From positions 10,585,665 to 10,649,664 of the forward strand of contig CM065172.1 in the NCBI GenBank assembly GCA_033026295.1: DNA of 64,000 nt, given 5' to 3'. Within the stretch, counting starts at the first letter, position 1, and every line of letters begins with the position of its first letter. Both the position numbers and the translations under genes were made by a program. The notes beneath the pieces were generated by a model, which did no database searches, was not told the DNA's origin, and saw only the letters and a list, made by a program, of their open reading frames with translations. Source of the stretch: Channa striata (lineage: Eukaryota > Chordata > Actinopteri > Anabantiformes > Channidae). Positions 12,836 to 24,551 of the stretch are shown here, in pieces.

Positions 12836-15800
12836 CTACTCAGAACCAGGATGTGGGCCTGTCTGCTGACCACACAACAGCTGCAGCAGGTCCTGGATGG
12901 GTTCTGTCAGGTCATGGTGTGGTATCAGCTGAACTGCCTCCAGGGCCGTGCCGCCAAATTGCAGTGCCTGGCAGAGAACGACAAACGGAAACAAACCTAG
13001 CAGCTGCAGCTGTTTGATTCTCTAGGGAGAGTAAAGCTGACTTATATAATATTACTGAAAATTGGACAGCAACCCAGCAGATTAATTTTACCCTTCCGAC
13101 AAGCAGATCTGCTGGGTTGTCACAGTCCCCTTTGTCATGTGTAGTTGAGGCAATCAGGACACACAAGCGTTCTTTATACTGTTAACAAAACTGTTCATGC
13201 TAAGATGGAAACACGTCAAGCTCAATGTGGAAGTCATTGAGGTTTGTGATGGCTTCCATGGTATTTCTGCTAAGTCTTTGGGCTTGTAAACAGTTGAGAA
13301 CATGCATTGTAAATGCACATGTTACTCATACTGGCATGCAATATCATATTAACTCTCTCAGTAGTGTGTACACGGTTAACACACACCTACCGTTTCCCCC
13401 TTCCTTCCTCAAAGAGTCTAACCAAAATTGCCTAAGAATAACAACTGACATCAGAACCACAACTGGATGCCCCTACAGTGAGGTACTTTCACAATAAAGT
13501 ACAACACAAACCACAATGGAAACATGACGTGGACAAAAACACTGATAGAAGTCACGCTAAAACCAAAATTACCATCATGCATCATCACATAAAAAGACAA
13601 ATAAGTGGTTTTCTTTTTTTTTGTACAGTTTAATAAATAAAAGAAAAAAGCAGACAGATAGACTCAAATGTAACCTTGTAGTTATGTGGTAGTATGAGAG
13701 CAAATGGCTGATTCTACACTTTGACCTGCTTGCGGTGATCAAAACTGATATTTATTTTCACTGTGGAGATGAAAACACTCATGAATCGCTGGGAATAGCC
13801 TTCAAGCAAATAAAGCCCCGTCCTTATTTACAGCTGCCATTTTGCCATTCAAAGTAGATATTTAACAAGACACAGCAAGGGCTGAGGCTACTTGGTCTTA
13901 GCCATATGTTCTCATCCGACCTTCTTCCTGTCACATGAACTGCCATTAAATCTCCCCTCATCCTTGCGGCAATACCAATTAAGATAATCCCATCTTGAGA
14001 CAGCACTCCAAAATAGGCACATAAGGGGAAATAGGGAAATGTGTCACTGTGTCAAACTGAGTCTTTAAAGCCTGGTGACTTCATCAGGTGACTCACCTTT
14101 AGAGAGTCTCCTCCCAGATACCACAGCATGGCCAGGCAGTGGGCCACCAGCGCAACCTGAGACAAGTCTTTTTTGGGGTAATTTTGCTCAAACTCCAACA
14201 TAGTTCTTAACATCTCGTCAACTTCCACTTGCTGGGGTTTTTCTGATTGAAAAACAAACACGGATACAAAGGATTTAAATGTCCTTTCAGTATAATGTCA
14301 CTGTCATAGTTACTATACAAAAAAAGGGTACTTGAGCATTTCATTAGCACATTGTTCAACAGACCGGAGCAGTGAGGCTTGTGTAGGCCAACACATTTTG
14401 GTCTGTGGGTATTTTCCATATCGTTCATTTAAGCACGCTTCAGTTCTGTCCCCACTTTGCCTCAGGAAACATCCCAGAAAGTCTGGGAAACTGCGTTGCA
14501 GCTAACAGGCTTAGCATCATATGTAGGGCAGCAGCTGTGATAGAGGATACAGGGGCGGATGCTGTACAGCCAGAGGTGTGTCAGCAGTGGTCTACTCAGC
14601 CATAAGCATGCTAGTGTAAATCTGGGCTTTGGCTTTGAGCTACACAGAAAGACAGCTCGGCTAAATGTAGCACTGTTGACCTTATTTTGTCAGTGATACT
14701 CCAATGAAGCTCTCTGCTGTTTACTGGGTGGATTTAAAAAATGCACTGGCGATGCAGTTTTTCATTCAGCATTTTGTTTGAATAGTAAAGTAGAATTTGA
14801 AAGGTCTAAACAGACAAGGTCTAAATGTAGATTATTATCTACATATGGAAAAATAAACGTTTGCATGTGAATTTTTTTGCACCTAATGGATTTAAAAAGA
14901 CAAACCATAAGAGGTATCCAATAACATTTTAACATTTGGGACATTCTGGAGGTGGGTCTTGAAGTGTTTGGTCAAATGGCAATGCCAAGTATGTGCCACC
15001 TACAGGGTAAAGGGAAAAAAAAAGACAAACCATAAGATAAAACCCAGCAATCATAATTAACAAGAGAAGTGTTTTAATTTACCTGAGAGTACATAGATCG
15101 AGCAATCGTTGTCTTCCCTTGTTTGGCAAACACATCAGCCATGAGAAAGTAGCCGCCACACGTGATGGTACTATCCAAACCATACTCCTCACTTGCAAAG
15201 TATATCTGAAAACAACAGATACACTTGTTTATTGTAATAGTAAATAATAATTTTGTGTGTACATACTGAACGCAGATTTATTTTGTTGGTGAATACGGTG
15301 GATCCTAAAAGAGGTAAACAATGTTCATCATGTAAACTTATTTACAGTGTAAGTGGACAGACTAGTCATTTTACTCCTTAAAACGTCAATACTGTTACTG
15401 TATGTTAACAGGTATACAAAGGTATATAATGTAGTGGCATTTTTCTATGTGACTATTAATTATAACACATACGTCGTTTGCAAAGTTAAACAAAGCTGCC
15501 TCCAGCTTTCCAGTCGCCATGTGGAGGCGGCCTAGGCTCCTCTGCAGCTGGTGGTGGACTGCATGTCCACAATCCGGGCTCTTCAAAACCGCCCACTCAG
15601 CCTGAGCCAGGAGCTCCGTCACAAGGTCTAGATCACCCAAACCTACAATTGCACACACACAAATACACATGCATTCGCCACTGTATATGGAAAGGAGGAA
15701 GGAATCCAATGGAGCTGAGAGACAGTTTTTGCGCTCCCTCCTCTCACCCATGTTAGCCTCAGCTAGCAGCAGGTAGGCAGGGACCAGCTGGACATTACTG

Positions 15801-18800
15801 GGGCCGTGGACGTCTATGGAACAGCGCAAACAGAAATGGGCAGCGGGCAGGGCCTCTCGGTGTTTCCTCTCAGACAGCTTGCTCTGAGCCACCAACCTGC
15901 AAATCTCAATTAGCTCCAACTAGGTAGGGAACAATACCCAAAATACAGATTACTTCATTACGTTAAATTAGCTCTTAGACTAAAATAAGACTAAGATGGT
16001 TGAAGTGATAACAAAGATCCAGAGTTCTTGCATGGCTCTGTTGTTGACTTTTCCATGACAGTTTCCTGAAAAGTAGAACAGTCTGCCAGACTTTTTTTCC
16101 CCCATTTTCCAACATTTCTTTATGTGTTACAAGTTTGGATTTGGCAAATTGGCAAATTAAGACACAGGAGGGAAACTACAACTAAAAGACTGCAATGTTA
16201 TTTACACTGAACTATAAAAAAAAAATCATTTAAAATGTGCCTTTAGATTAACAATACTTTTTTTGACAGTGTGAATAGCAAATTAGATTCCAACTCTGAG
16301 ACGTCTATGTTTTACTGTGTGTTTTATAGTTTTCCATAAACTGTAACACTACAACGCATCCTCACCTTTTTAATCTGCATTTCAATAGAGCCAGTCTGCT
16401 TGAGACTGTCTAGTGTTGCAGTACGAATGGGAACAAGCAACTGACAGATTCTCTCGTGGATCCCCACCCAGTCAGCCTGCTGGTGACCTACATCACTGAG
16501 GAGTACAAAGGTTAAGGTCATTTTACATTTTCCAAACAGACTCTCAATTATTTCCCTCTCCCTTCTTCTCTTCAGCCATCCTACATCAGCAGTGTGGTTG
16601 ATGGCGGCTCAGGAATCACACTGCTGATAAAAAAATCTGTTTATCGGCTATGATCTGAATTTAAACCGAGTGTAACACTAGACTGACTTTAGGTTGACAT
16701 ACAGGCCTACAATACATACAACTATTAACAGTTAATGTCTACTAAGACTGAATTCAGAAAAGATTTACAAAGAAGAGCTTTATCCTATTTATGAAACATC
16801 ATGTGAGTGCACAGAGGGCATACTAAATTCTATGCCATTACATAAGTGGTCTGTAATTTTGTTCATCTGGGTCTCCTCATCTGCCAAGTTTGGTGGAAAC
16901 TGTCTTGGCTTTTCTTTGTGTTTTTTTTCTACTGAGGAGCATGTGTCTTCACTCCAATGTATTTGTGTTTTTGGATCTGAGACAGGCCACGTCACATCAA
17001 CAGTAGCACTGACACAGCTTGTGCCGATATGCCTATACACACACAACTGCACAAATACAATGGGGCTAATTTCTTGACTCTTGAGAATTCTTTCCGATGC
17101 TACTCAGTGTGCTTAACAACAGTCACCACAAACACTAGACTATTGATCGGTCAGCCGCTTGATAATATGTTTCTGTCTATCTGCTGAGAAATTCAGTTTT
17201 TATTGCTTCTTTGACTTAATTTTAAGCATAGTTGAATGCTTTTGGGCTAATTTTTTAAATGTAATTCAAGAAATTTGCTTGTCTTGTAGTTTCTTTTGAA
17301 GGCTGTGGAGAAAGTGAGCACAGCATGGTGCTGCATGAGACTGCCTTGAACAGCTCATCCCTCTACATAAATTCCTTCAAGGAGGGATGGTGCTGCATGC
17401 ACCGCTCCTCTCCCCTTCCTGTGCCAATGTGGATTTCACCAAGCACCATTTCACGGCCTGCAATTTAATCTGCAGATGTACACTTACTGCAAAGGAAATG
17501 TAGCCTTATATAAAAAGAGGACAATGTTGACCAGGCTTAAATTATCAAGAAGACCAAAGCAACAATTTACTAAGAGGCACGCGAACAAAGAAAATCACAG
17601 TGGTAATTTCATTTCCAGCTGTTCCTCTCCCTCCTGACGACTGGAGACTCTCGAAGGACCACTACAGTGGTAAAGGGTTTAATCATGTGATCCGCAAAGA
17701 CGAGGCAGAAGAGGAGATGGTGGCCAGCTGCTCGTTGGCAGCATCCATTGTGGAGCTGCACAGTTGGACGGTTGGGTATCAAACACTGGGTGTGTCGACC
17801 ACATTGTGTCATTGTTTTTGATTTTTAAGCAGAACACGCAGGACAAATCGTCCAATAACTTACTAAACGGACAGAGAACATATGAAGTATAGCATATATG
17901 CTTTGCAGTTTATTTTGTGCCACCTAAGAATGAAACTTTAGAATAACGTGACAAATTAACTTTCACTTTACAACGATGTCTTTAGTTCTTGCTGATCTAT
18001 AGTCTACACTGTTAATCATAAAGACTCTGCATCTTACCGCACATACACACCGGTCACACAGGTCACCTGGACCACAAGAAGCGTGAGCTGCCGAGGAGGC
18101 GAGTGGTTTTAATGATGTGGCCGATCTGCGTGCGTGACACTGTCCGGTCACGTGTTAAATCACTTGCATCCCGTTTTTTAGTTTTTTTTTTTGGTGGATC
18201 TTTATTTAAAAAGTAGAAAGTCCTGCACTAGTATTATTCTCTGACACGACACTATTGTAAACAATATGTGAGCGACATGATTCGATGCAGAATCAGTAAA
18301 ACAATTATAATACAAAATAATAACAAATATGATAAATCAATTATGAATAAATGACAAACCGAGTTTATTGCATAAATCTCTAATCTCGCATTATTTCAGT
18401 GAGTCTAGGTAACTTTTCGTTTGCGTGTCGTAGCGGTCCTCCGAGAGAATCCCCCTGACGTCACAGTCACGTGAACTCCTGCCTGCGTGTTGCTGTGAAG
18501 AAAACATGGCGGACACTGCCATCTGGCGTCCTCACCGTGGGCGCGCTTCGACAGAAATGAGCCCAACCTTCAACTACTAGTTGCATTTGAAAATGATTTT
18601 TTTTTTCTGCCCCCCACACAAAACAACGGTGTGAGATATGTGAGCAGAACCTCGCTCGTCGTGATAAAACAGCTGGATATGAATCTTACCAGTAAAACGT
18701 GACCTGGCACTTGCTACATTGCAAGTGCGCTTCTCTCTGACAAAGTTCGCACAACTTTTTGGTTCCTTTCGGACAGGCGAGAGGAGTGATCTTGAACGTG

Positions 18801-18829
18801 GTCCCGGACACTTGGCGTTTAGCTTCCAT
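12836..18829 (-). CDS. zmynd12: Zinc finger MYND-type containing 12
   Basis: Eight minus-strand coding exons join in frame: 18829-18690, 16495-16366, 15919-15748, 15642-15473, 15205-15083, 14999-14906, 14242-14097 and 12967-12836. They encode about 368 aa, close to the human length of about 365 (from memory). The MYND zinc finger is at residues 27-64: C27, C30, C38, C41, C47, then H51 in HQQADW, H60 and C64. The rest is helical and TPR-like, with the diagnostic run LVPAYLLLAEAN near residue 123 and an aligned C-terminal helix ending LLQLLCGQQ. ZMYND12 is an axonemal protein needed for sperm flagella, associated with TTC29. The start ATG follows a GC-rich leader, and an X-box lies about 100 bp upstream. 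The least certain junction is the exon 6 donor (TTATG|GTTTGT), which sits inside a 19-bp direct repeat. The last intron (14096-12968) holds no other recognisable coding sequence. Confidence 0.9.
14894..15037. repeat. 19-bp direct repeat flanking zmynd12 exon 6
   Basis: The sequence AAAAAGACAAACCATAAGA occurs at 14894-14912 and again at 15019-15037. On the minus strand the downstream copy carries the inferred exon 6 donor site. The upstream copy forms part of the pyrimidine tract before the exon 6 acceptor. Confidence 0.8.
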
Positions 18830-18840
18830 TGTTCCTCAGA

Positions 18841-19082
18841 CACCCACATCACTGACGTTGACTGACGTTGTTTTACCATAAAGCTGACGGGACTAATGCC
18901 ACAAGTGGAGATATCGTACGTTTGCGGTCGCCATGGCAACGACGTACTGTGGGCAAAGCTTTCTAATAATAAAACCAACCTCATTAACTAGCTCTGCAAC
19001 AAACACTGCTTTATACTGTAACAAGACAGGTTCCAATAATAATTACATTAATAATAAATGTAGCTCAGAGGCCGTTTACAGA
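18841..19082. other. zmynd12 promoter / spacer behind emp3
   Basis: zmynd12 and emp3 are both on the minus strand. This stretch holds the zmynd12 upstream sequence and the region beyond the likely emp3 3' end. A 9-bp tandem unit (TGACGTTGA-like) at about 18853-18871 sits in the leader. No coding exon was seen. Confidence 0.5.
18927..18940. promoter_or_regulatory. zmynd12: X-box (RFX site) in the zmynd12 promoter
   Basis: GTCGCC-AT-GGCAAC matches the RFX consensus GTNRCC-N2-RGYAAC exactly. It is 98 bp upstream of the zmynd12 start codon, the usual place for X-boxes in ciliary genes. RFX2/RFX3 and FOXJ1 control of motile-cilia genes is established knowledge. Its use here is inferred. Confidence 0.7.
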
Positions 19083-19099
19083 TTTATTTTGTATTTATT
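19083..19099 (-). terminator. emp3: Candidate poly(A) signals of emp3
   Basis: Two minus-strand AATAAA hexamers occur about 11 bp apart, about 530 bp after the emp3 stop codon. Confidence 0.4.
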
Positions 19100-19294
19100 T
19101 TGTATCAAATAATATAAAAAATGAGGGTGTAGGCTACAATACATAGGCTGGCCTACATGTAAGGACTTGCTCACATTATGTATGTTTTTTTAAGCGTAAC
19201 TAAAAAATATGTTCAAAATATCACTATTAGTAAAAAACACATAAAATACATTAAGTTTGCTCAAGCACAAAGTCATTTAAGTGCATTATAAGTC

Positions 19295-19337
19295 TTACAT
19301 TTACATTTACATTTAGTCATTTGGCAGGCGCTTTTAG
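19295..19337. repeat. Fragment of a widespread teleost repeat in the emp3 3' UTR region
   Basis: The run TTACATTTACATTTAGTCAT followed by TTGGCAGGCGCTTTTA closely resembles a motif found many times in teleost genomes (from memory, ATTTGGCAGACGCTTTTA). Only this short core remains, so it is likely a truncated SINE-like copy. Confidence 0.5.
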
Positions 19338-19623
19338 AATGCTGAATAAATACATAAGGCTGCTCTTCAGCTAAAATTACTTGCAGTATATGTCTGACAG
19401 CAGAAGGTGAGCGTTAGACCTTTACATTGGATTGATTGTGACTTAGACATAGCCAATTGTTTCCTGTCAATTATCCAAATATACAATTCAAAAACAGGAA
19501 AACATAATAAGGGCGTTCATCACCCTGTAACTTCTGCAAAATTAACACTTCTGATTAACACAAAGGTCAAATCCGTATCATTCTTTGGTCCAATACTGTT
19601 GTAGGTTGTTTTCCTTTCTGTGG

Positions 19624-20886
19624 TCACTCTTTCTTGCGTAGGTGAATGTAAATGACACCGCTACACACCAATATTGGAACACAAACCCAGGCCAGAATGA
19701 AGCAGTAGCCAAAGTGTCCTGCAGTTAATTCTCTGGAGTCCTGAAGGATTTCCTTAATGTGTAACGTGTAGATGAGAGCTGCCGAAAAGGCCATCAGGCC
19801 TAAGAGAGGACAAATAAGATGTCTGTTTAAGCAGTTTGATATGTAGAAAAGTCTGCAATGTTTGTAAGCTGCTTAATTTCATACGGAATGTAGGAAGACC
19901 TACAGGAATGGAAACTATTTAATAGTGTTTTGTTGAGGCTAAATACCCGCAAACTGTGGTAGTGTTTGGGTTACTCATTCAATATATTCAAAAAATATAA
20001 GTATGACCCTTTAAAAATACAGATTGGTTTCAACAGACACAGTTGGTACATTATTGACTTAAGGTAAAGTCACTGAACTCAGTGATTATCGTTATCTGAA
20101 GGTGTGTTTTATGTGCTTTATAAATGTGCAAATTTATAAATATACTAAGGAAATTTATATAGAGAGATATTTTTCCAATTCTTCCCCACCAACAAATGTT
20201 TTGTACAAATTTTTTAGTTCTGCTGCACATAAAGGGCCATGTTTTAAAAGATTTAGTCTTTTAGATTTAGAATTCTTCCTGTCTCATTTTGACAAAGTGG
20301 GCGACACCTTTTCTGAATGTCTCGTCATACAGTGACATGTTGGTGACACATTGTTTCACACTCCACTGTTACCTGCAAAAACTTGACACAGCCCTGTGAA
20401 ATAGAAGATTCCACCCTTAGACATGGTGAACAGTTGACCCAAGAACACCAAGAAGGAGACAGAGGAGAACACCACAGAGAGAACCATCAGAACTTGTACC
20501 GCCTGCAGCCAATCTGCAAAAGCATTTTCATAGGTAAAGAACTTTTGTTGCTGTCAGATAATTCCTGGGAAAAAGATACGGAGGTCTACAAAATGAAAAG
20601 GCTCCTCACCAGTTTCTTTCGAGGATGCACACAACCAGGTTCCCGTGAAGTTGTCAAACCTACAGTTGTACCAAAGGTCGGAGTTCTGCAGCCCATCCCA
20701 CACCCACCAGGACTTAAAAGAGAGATTTGACACAACATACGTTAGCTGGATATGTTGCATTTTATTAATACAGTAAAATCAAACAAACTTGCTAAAGATG
20801 AGTATTACCTTCTCCATGGTTGCAATGAACAGCATGGCCAGTGTGATGAGATGCAGCAGGGTCACAAACAGAAGCAGGTACACCAT
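19624..20886 (-). CDS. emp3: Epithelial membrane protein 3 (PMP22/EMP/MP20 family)
   Basis: Four minus-strand coding exons, 20886-20809, 20712-20610, 20513-20373 and 19799-19624, encode 165 aa, close to human EMP3 (163 aa from memory). Four hydrophobic helices are visible: residues 1-24 (MVYLLLFVTLLHLITLAMLF), about 63-84 (VQVLMVLSVVF region), about 94-118 and about 134-158. The first extracellular loop carries the PMP22/claudin-type W...W-x2-C...C pattern (W40, C43, C54) and one N-glycosylation sequon at N47. The C-terminus IYIHLRKKE and the segments AVQVLMVLS and FYFTGLCQ point to EMP3 rather than EMP1 or EMP2. It acts in the plasma membrane; the family affects adhesion, blebbing and receptor traffic. 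The exon holding the ATG has an acceptor 10 bp before it, so an upstream non-coding exon is expected. Confidence 0.87.
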
Positions 20887-21794
20887 TTTTACGTTCCTGC
20901 CAAAAACAAACTTCATACATTTATGTTTTCTAAAACAGCATTGACCAGTGCAGTTAGAAAGGAAGCAGTGTTTAACATGGTTATTTATTCCACAATAAAA
21001 ATCACTTATTGGGACCTTTCATACTTTGCCTTGAGTGGAACATCTGAGTAGGTGAACAGAGTATACTCTGTGTTGTGTAAGACCATGCTCTAAAACCTAG
21101 AGCAAGAAGTAATTTCTAATGACTCGCCTGTTTGTTGCCATCATCCATGAAATGTCAGACGAACCTGCCACAATATTTACTCAATATATGTGCCACCCTT
21201 TAGTGTGGTCAATGTTTTCTGTATTTTAAATCCATAAAGAGTTTGTAATTCAAAATACATTTAGATTTAATCAAAGCAGCTCTACTGTAAACACTGAGAA
21301 AATTATAGTCAAAGGTAAAGCCTGTGATTGTACTGGCACCATAAATACTTTAGTTTTGTAGCAGTAGTTACTGTAATCTTAAAAAAAAATATATGAAGAA
21401 ATGCAGAGACAAGAAGGACAGAGGGAAATAGGAAACAGAGAAATTGTGAAGATCTTGACCAGCTGGAGCTGTCCATTTGGGTGGGTGGTGGAGGCATGGT
21501 AACTAACAAATTATTTCATTACACTGAATTTCCATCATCACAAATGAGTGATTAAAAGGTAAAAGCAAATGGTTCCATGAAAAATCATTTTGATATGAGA
21601 AACAATTTATAGTATACTTAAACAAATATACATAAACAAAACATACATGTCAGCAAACATTATTGCTGTCTGTTGCAAGATTTTTTTTCGAAGAACTTTG
21701 TGTTTTTAACAGATGGGATGCAAGAACAATGAATTCCTTAGCAATTCATATTTATTAAAATTTCATTAAAAGTAAAGAAAACATAATTTCTTAC

Positions 21795-21900
21795 CGAAGT
21801 TAACGTCTGTTCCTCTGGATCAGATCTCAAGAGCAGTTTCTTTGCTCTACAACAGTGAGCCCCTCTTGATGGTCCTCTCCTTTCTATGTCTGCCACACCC
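21795..21900 (-). other. emp3: Probable non-coding first exon of emp3
   Basis: A strong minus-strand donor (TTCG|GTAAGAAA) lies at 21795/21794. The next acceptor downstream is the one at 20897-20898, 10 bp before the emp3 ATG. The distal limit is approximate. This is inferred from splice signals only. Confidence 0.4.
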
Positions 21901-22799
21901 CCCAGTATTTTTTCAAGCAATCCTTCCAAAATTTCCAAGAAGAACGCCCATTTCCTCCTCGCAGAACAGAGCTCCCTTTTGCTCTGCCTCGTAGTCCTCA
22001 AATACAACATCACCCCCCCAAAAAAAGACCCAAAAGAGATCCACCCATGGGCAGTGGAGGAACGTATAACCACATGAAAAGACCTCCTAACTGTCATAAT
22101 GACACCTCCAGCACACTTCATTCCATGCATGATCCCTGTCCTGTTAGGGTGGATATGACAAACACACACACATCTCTACACCAGAATATAATGAGTTTTC
22201 AGAGTCCACAAGTCACACAGAAAATATTTGGCTGGGACCAGGCAAACATGCCTTAGCTAATGTGGTAAGGTCAGTGGAGGTAACAACAACAAACAACAAA
22301 CAAATGAATAGGCTTAAAAATAGCAATTACTTCATCATATGTTAATAAAACAGTGATTAATATTTAGTAAAGGTTAAATGTGAGCCTGTATTGCAACGTT
22401 GATTTTTAGTTTTTTTTTTATAACCTAACCTTTCGTATTATAATTTAAAATAAACATAGACTGAGTAATTGCTAATGTCACGACAAAAAAAAAAAAAAAT
22501 CTGACATTTCATAAATTTTGGGGAGAAAGTTTTGCCCCCTGGTATTTTACATGGACACGTTCATGTCACAATGAAGACTTCACCATGTCTTTGATAAATA
22601 CAAACGCAGACATTTTTATATATGTAAGACTTTTTATATGTTACATACAAAGGATCATTTTTGTTCTACATCATCTGTGTCACAAGTGTTTACGCTATAG
22701 ATGAAACCAATTTCAATAATCCGCTCCTCCCACGCATCTGTGGAGTGGTACGCTCCGTTGCCTAGGTTCCCGTGGAAGCCAGTTCATCCCGCCACGCCT
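21901..22799. other. Head-to-head spacer between emp3 and ccdc30
   Basis: No coding exon was recognised. The left part is emp3 upstream DNA, the middle is AT-rich, and the right end (from about 22700) becomes GC-richer toward the ccdc30 first exon. Confidence 0.5.
22757..22770. promoter_or_regulatory. ccdc30: Degenerate X-box at the ccdc30 promoter
   Basis: GTTGCC-TA-GGTTCC has a perfect left half and a right half that departs from RGYAAC at two positions. It lies about 90 bp upstream of the presumed first-exon donor site. It may be a weak RFX half-site. Confidence 0.35.
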
Positions 22800-22845
22800 G
22801 TACTCAGCACTCGGCTTTTCTTGTCGCTGCTAACGCCATTTGAAG
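22800..22845 (+). other. ccdc30: Probable non-coding first exon of ccdc30
   Basis: A GC-rich stretch ends in a strong donor, TTGAAG|GTAAGC, at 22845/22846. No long open frame is present, and the next coiled-coil coding exon begins 1.7 kb downstream. The 5' limit is not visible. Confidence 0.45.
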
Positions 22846-24551
22846 GTAAGCCAAGTTGAACTGCACTCTGCATTTTCCACTTCACCCCCTCACAGAAGTT
22901 AGAGCTTAAGCAGGAGTCCCACTTCTAAAAGAATCCCGGCGTTCACCGGTCGGCGGCTAGCCCGTCACTGGGAGAGAAAGCTAGCTACGCGCTGCAAGCT
23001 AGCGATCGCTGGACGTGCACTTAGTGACGTTTACTGCAACTTTGGAACTACGTTATGTTCGCGAACCAGCAGGTTTCTGACAGTTATGCACTAGATCATT
23101 AACACAGATTCATAAAGAAGAGTATCATTGTTAGTAGGCTGGCGCTATTTTCCTACTACGGAGCTTGCGTGGTCCCCGAAAGTTAACTTGTTGATGTCCC
23201 ACAAAACCCCTCGTTTGCTCCTCCTCGTCAGACATTTTGGGAAACGGTTTGCTGCTAAATAAAGACTTTGACTCTCACCAAAAGTAAAACATGTGAGCAG
23301 ATTTATTGGGGAGACAGGTAGCGATGCTGTGCAAGGGATCAGTGTGGATTTTGTTCTTCAGTGCAGCGACAGGAGAGTGTTCGGCCAGAAGATTAGGCTC
23401 ATACAGTTAATGGTCCGTGATAAGTTCTTCACCATACTGTGTTAGCAGCACACCAGAGTTTATCAGCTTGAAGCTTTGCATAGTCTCAGGCGATGCTTTG
23501 TGGCTCGACTGGAATTTGCATCCAAAGATGAGGTAGATAATATAATTGCTATGCTTGTTACTGCAAGTCTCAACATGACTTTTCACCATTGTTCTAAAGT
23601 GTCTGGCTTTACAGGGGAACTGAAAGATGACGTTGTCATGGATTAACAACCACAACAATTTGAGAGCATCTGATGATTTCTCCAAGCTGAGGTGGATTCT
23701 ATGCAACATTGCATAGACTCAGCAGTGTAAGGATTATTATGTTCACCACTGAGGAAAAGGCTTGTCACTCACAGATGCAGCATCATCAAACTTAATGGAC
23801 CATGGATCATGCAGAGGTAACATAGTCTTTAATTTGCTTAGAGATAACAAAGAACCAGTCACTGATGTGGTACTTAGTTACACTGTACAACACCAGGCAT
23901 ATTTTGTGTAACTTGTGAAAACTCTTTCAGTCTACACAATTTCTAACATTGTAACAATTACTGCATTTTCTTTCTTTTATGCAGAAAAGTGTCTGTTGTA
24001 CTGAATACATCAACATCTGTTTTAGAACGGTTCTAGTTGATGTCTGATCTTTCACTGGCAAAAGTGTAGACCATTTGGTTTGATTTCTAAGTACAACACA
24101 GCACATGAGATCTGATACCTAGAGTGTGACAATACGTTGTTGCACGTTGCTGAAGTAGTGACCGCCATTAGAGTGGTATAAAGGCTGCTGCGTGGGGGGC
24201 CTGATTAGGTTACAAACCCTACTAAACACAATACTGAATTCAGCAACAGGTGTTTAACACTGGTACGCCACATGGCTGTCGTGCATAATCTAAATGGATC
24301 AGTTTTCAGCAAGGCTACGAACTTTGATGTCATGTCTTGTTTTGGAACTCTGTAAATTTTAGCTAACTGATAATATAGAGTATGTAGTAATAAGTGCAGT
24401 TTTATAATGACAAGCAATTCACCAAAAGCATTTCTTAGATAGCCCTAATTGTTGGATTGTTCTTTTTTTTTTTACCATAACACTGAGAGGTCTTCAGTCC
24501 GCAATTTAAAAATAACTATGGCGTCTGATAACGCTACAATAAGCCTTTTCT

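Noticed and set aside
17600..17821. 73-codon plus-strand open frame (PPDDWRLSKDHYSG region)
   Set aside because: It lies antisense in zmynd12 intron 1, has no splice partners and no recognised family.
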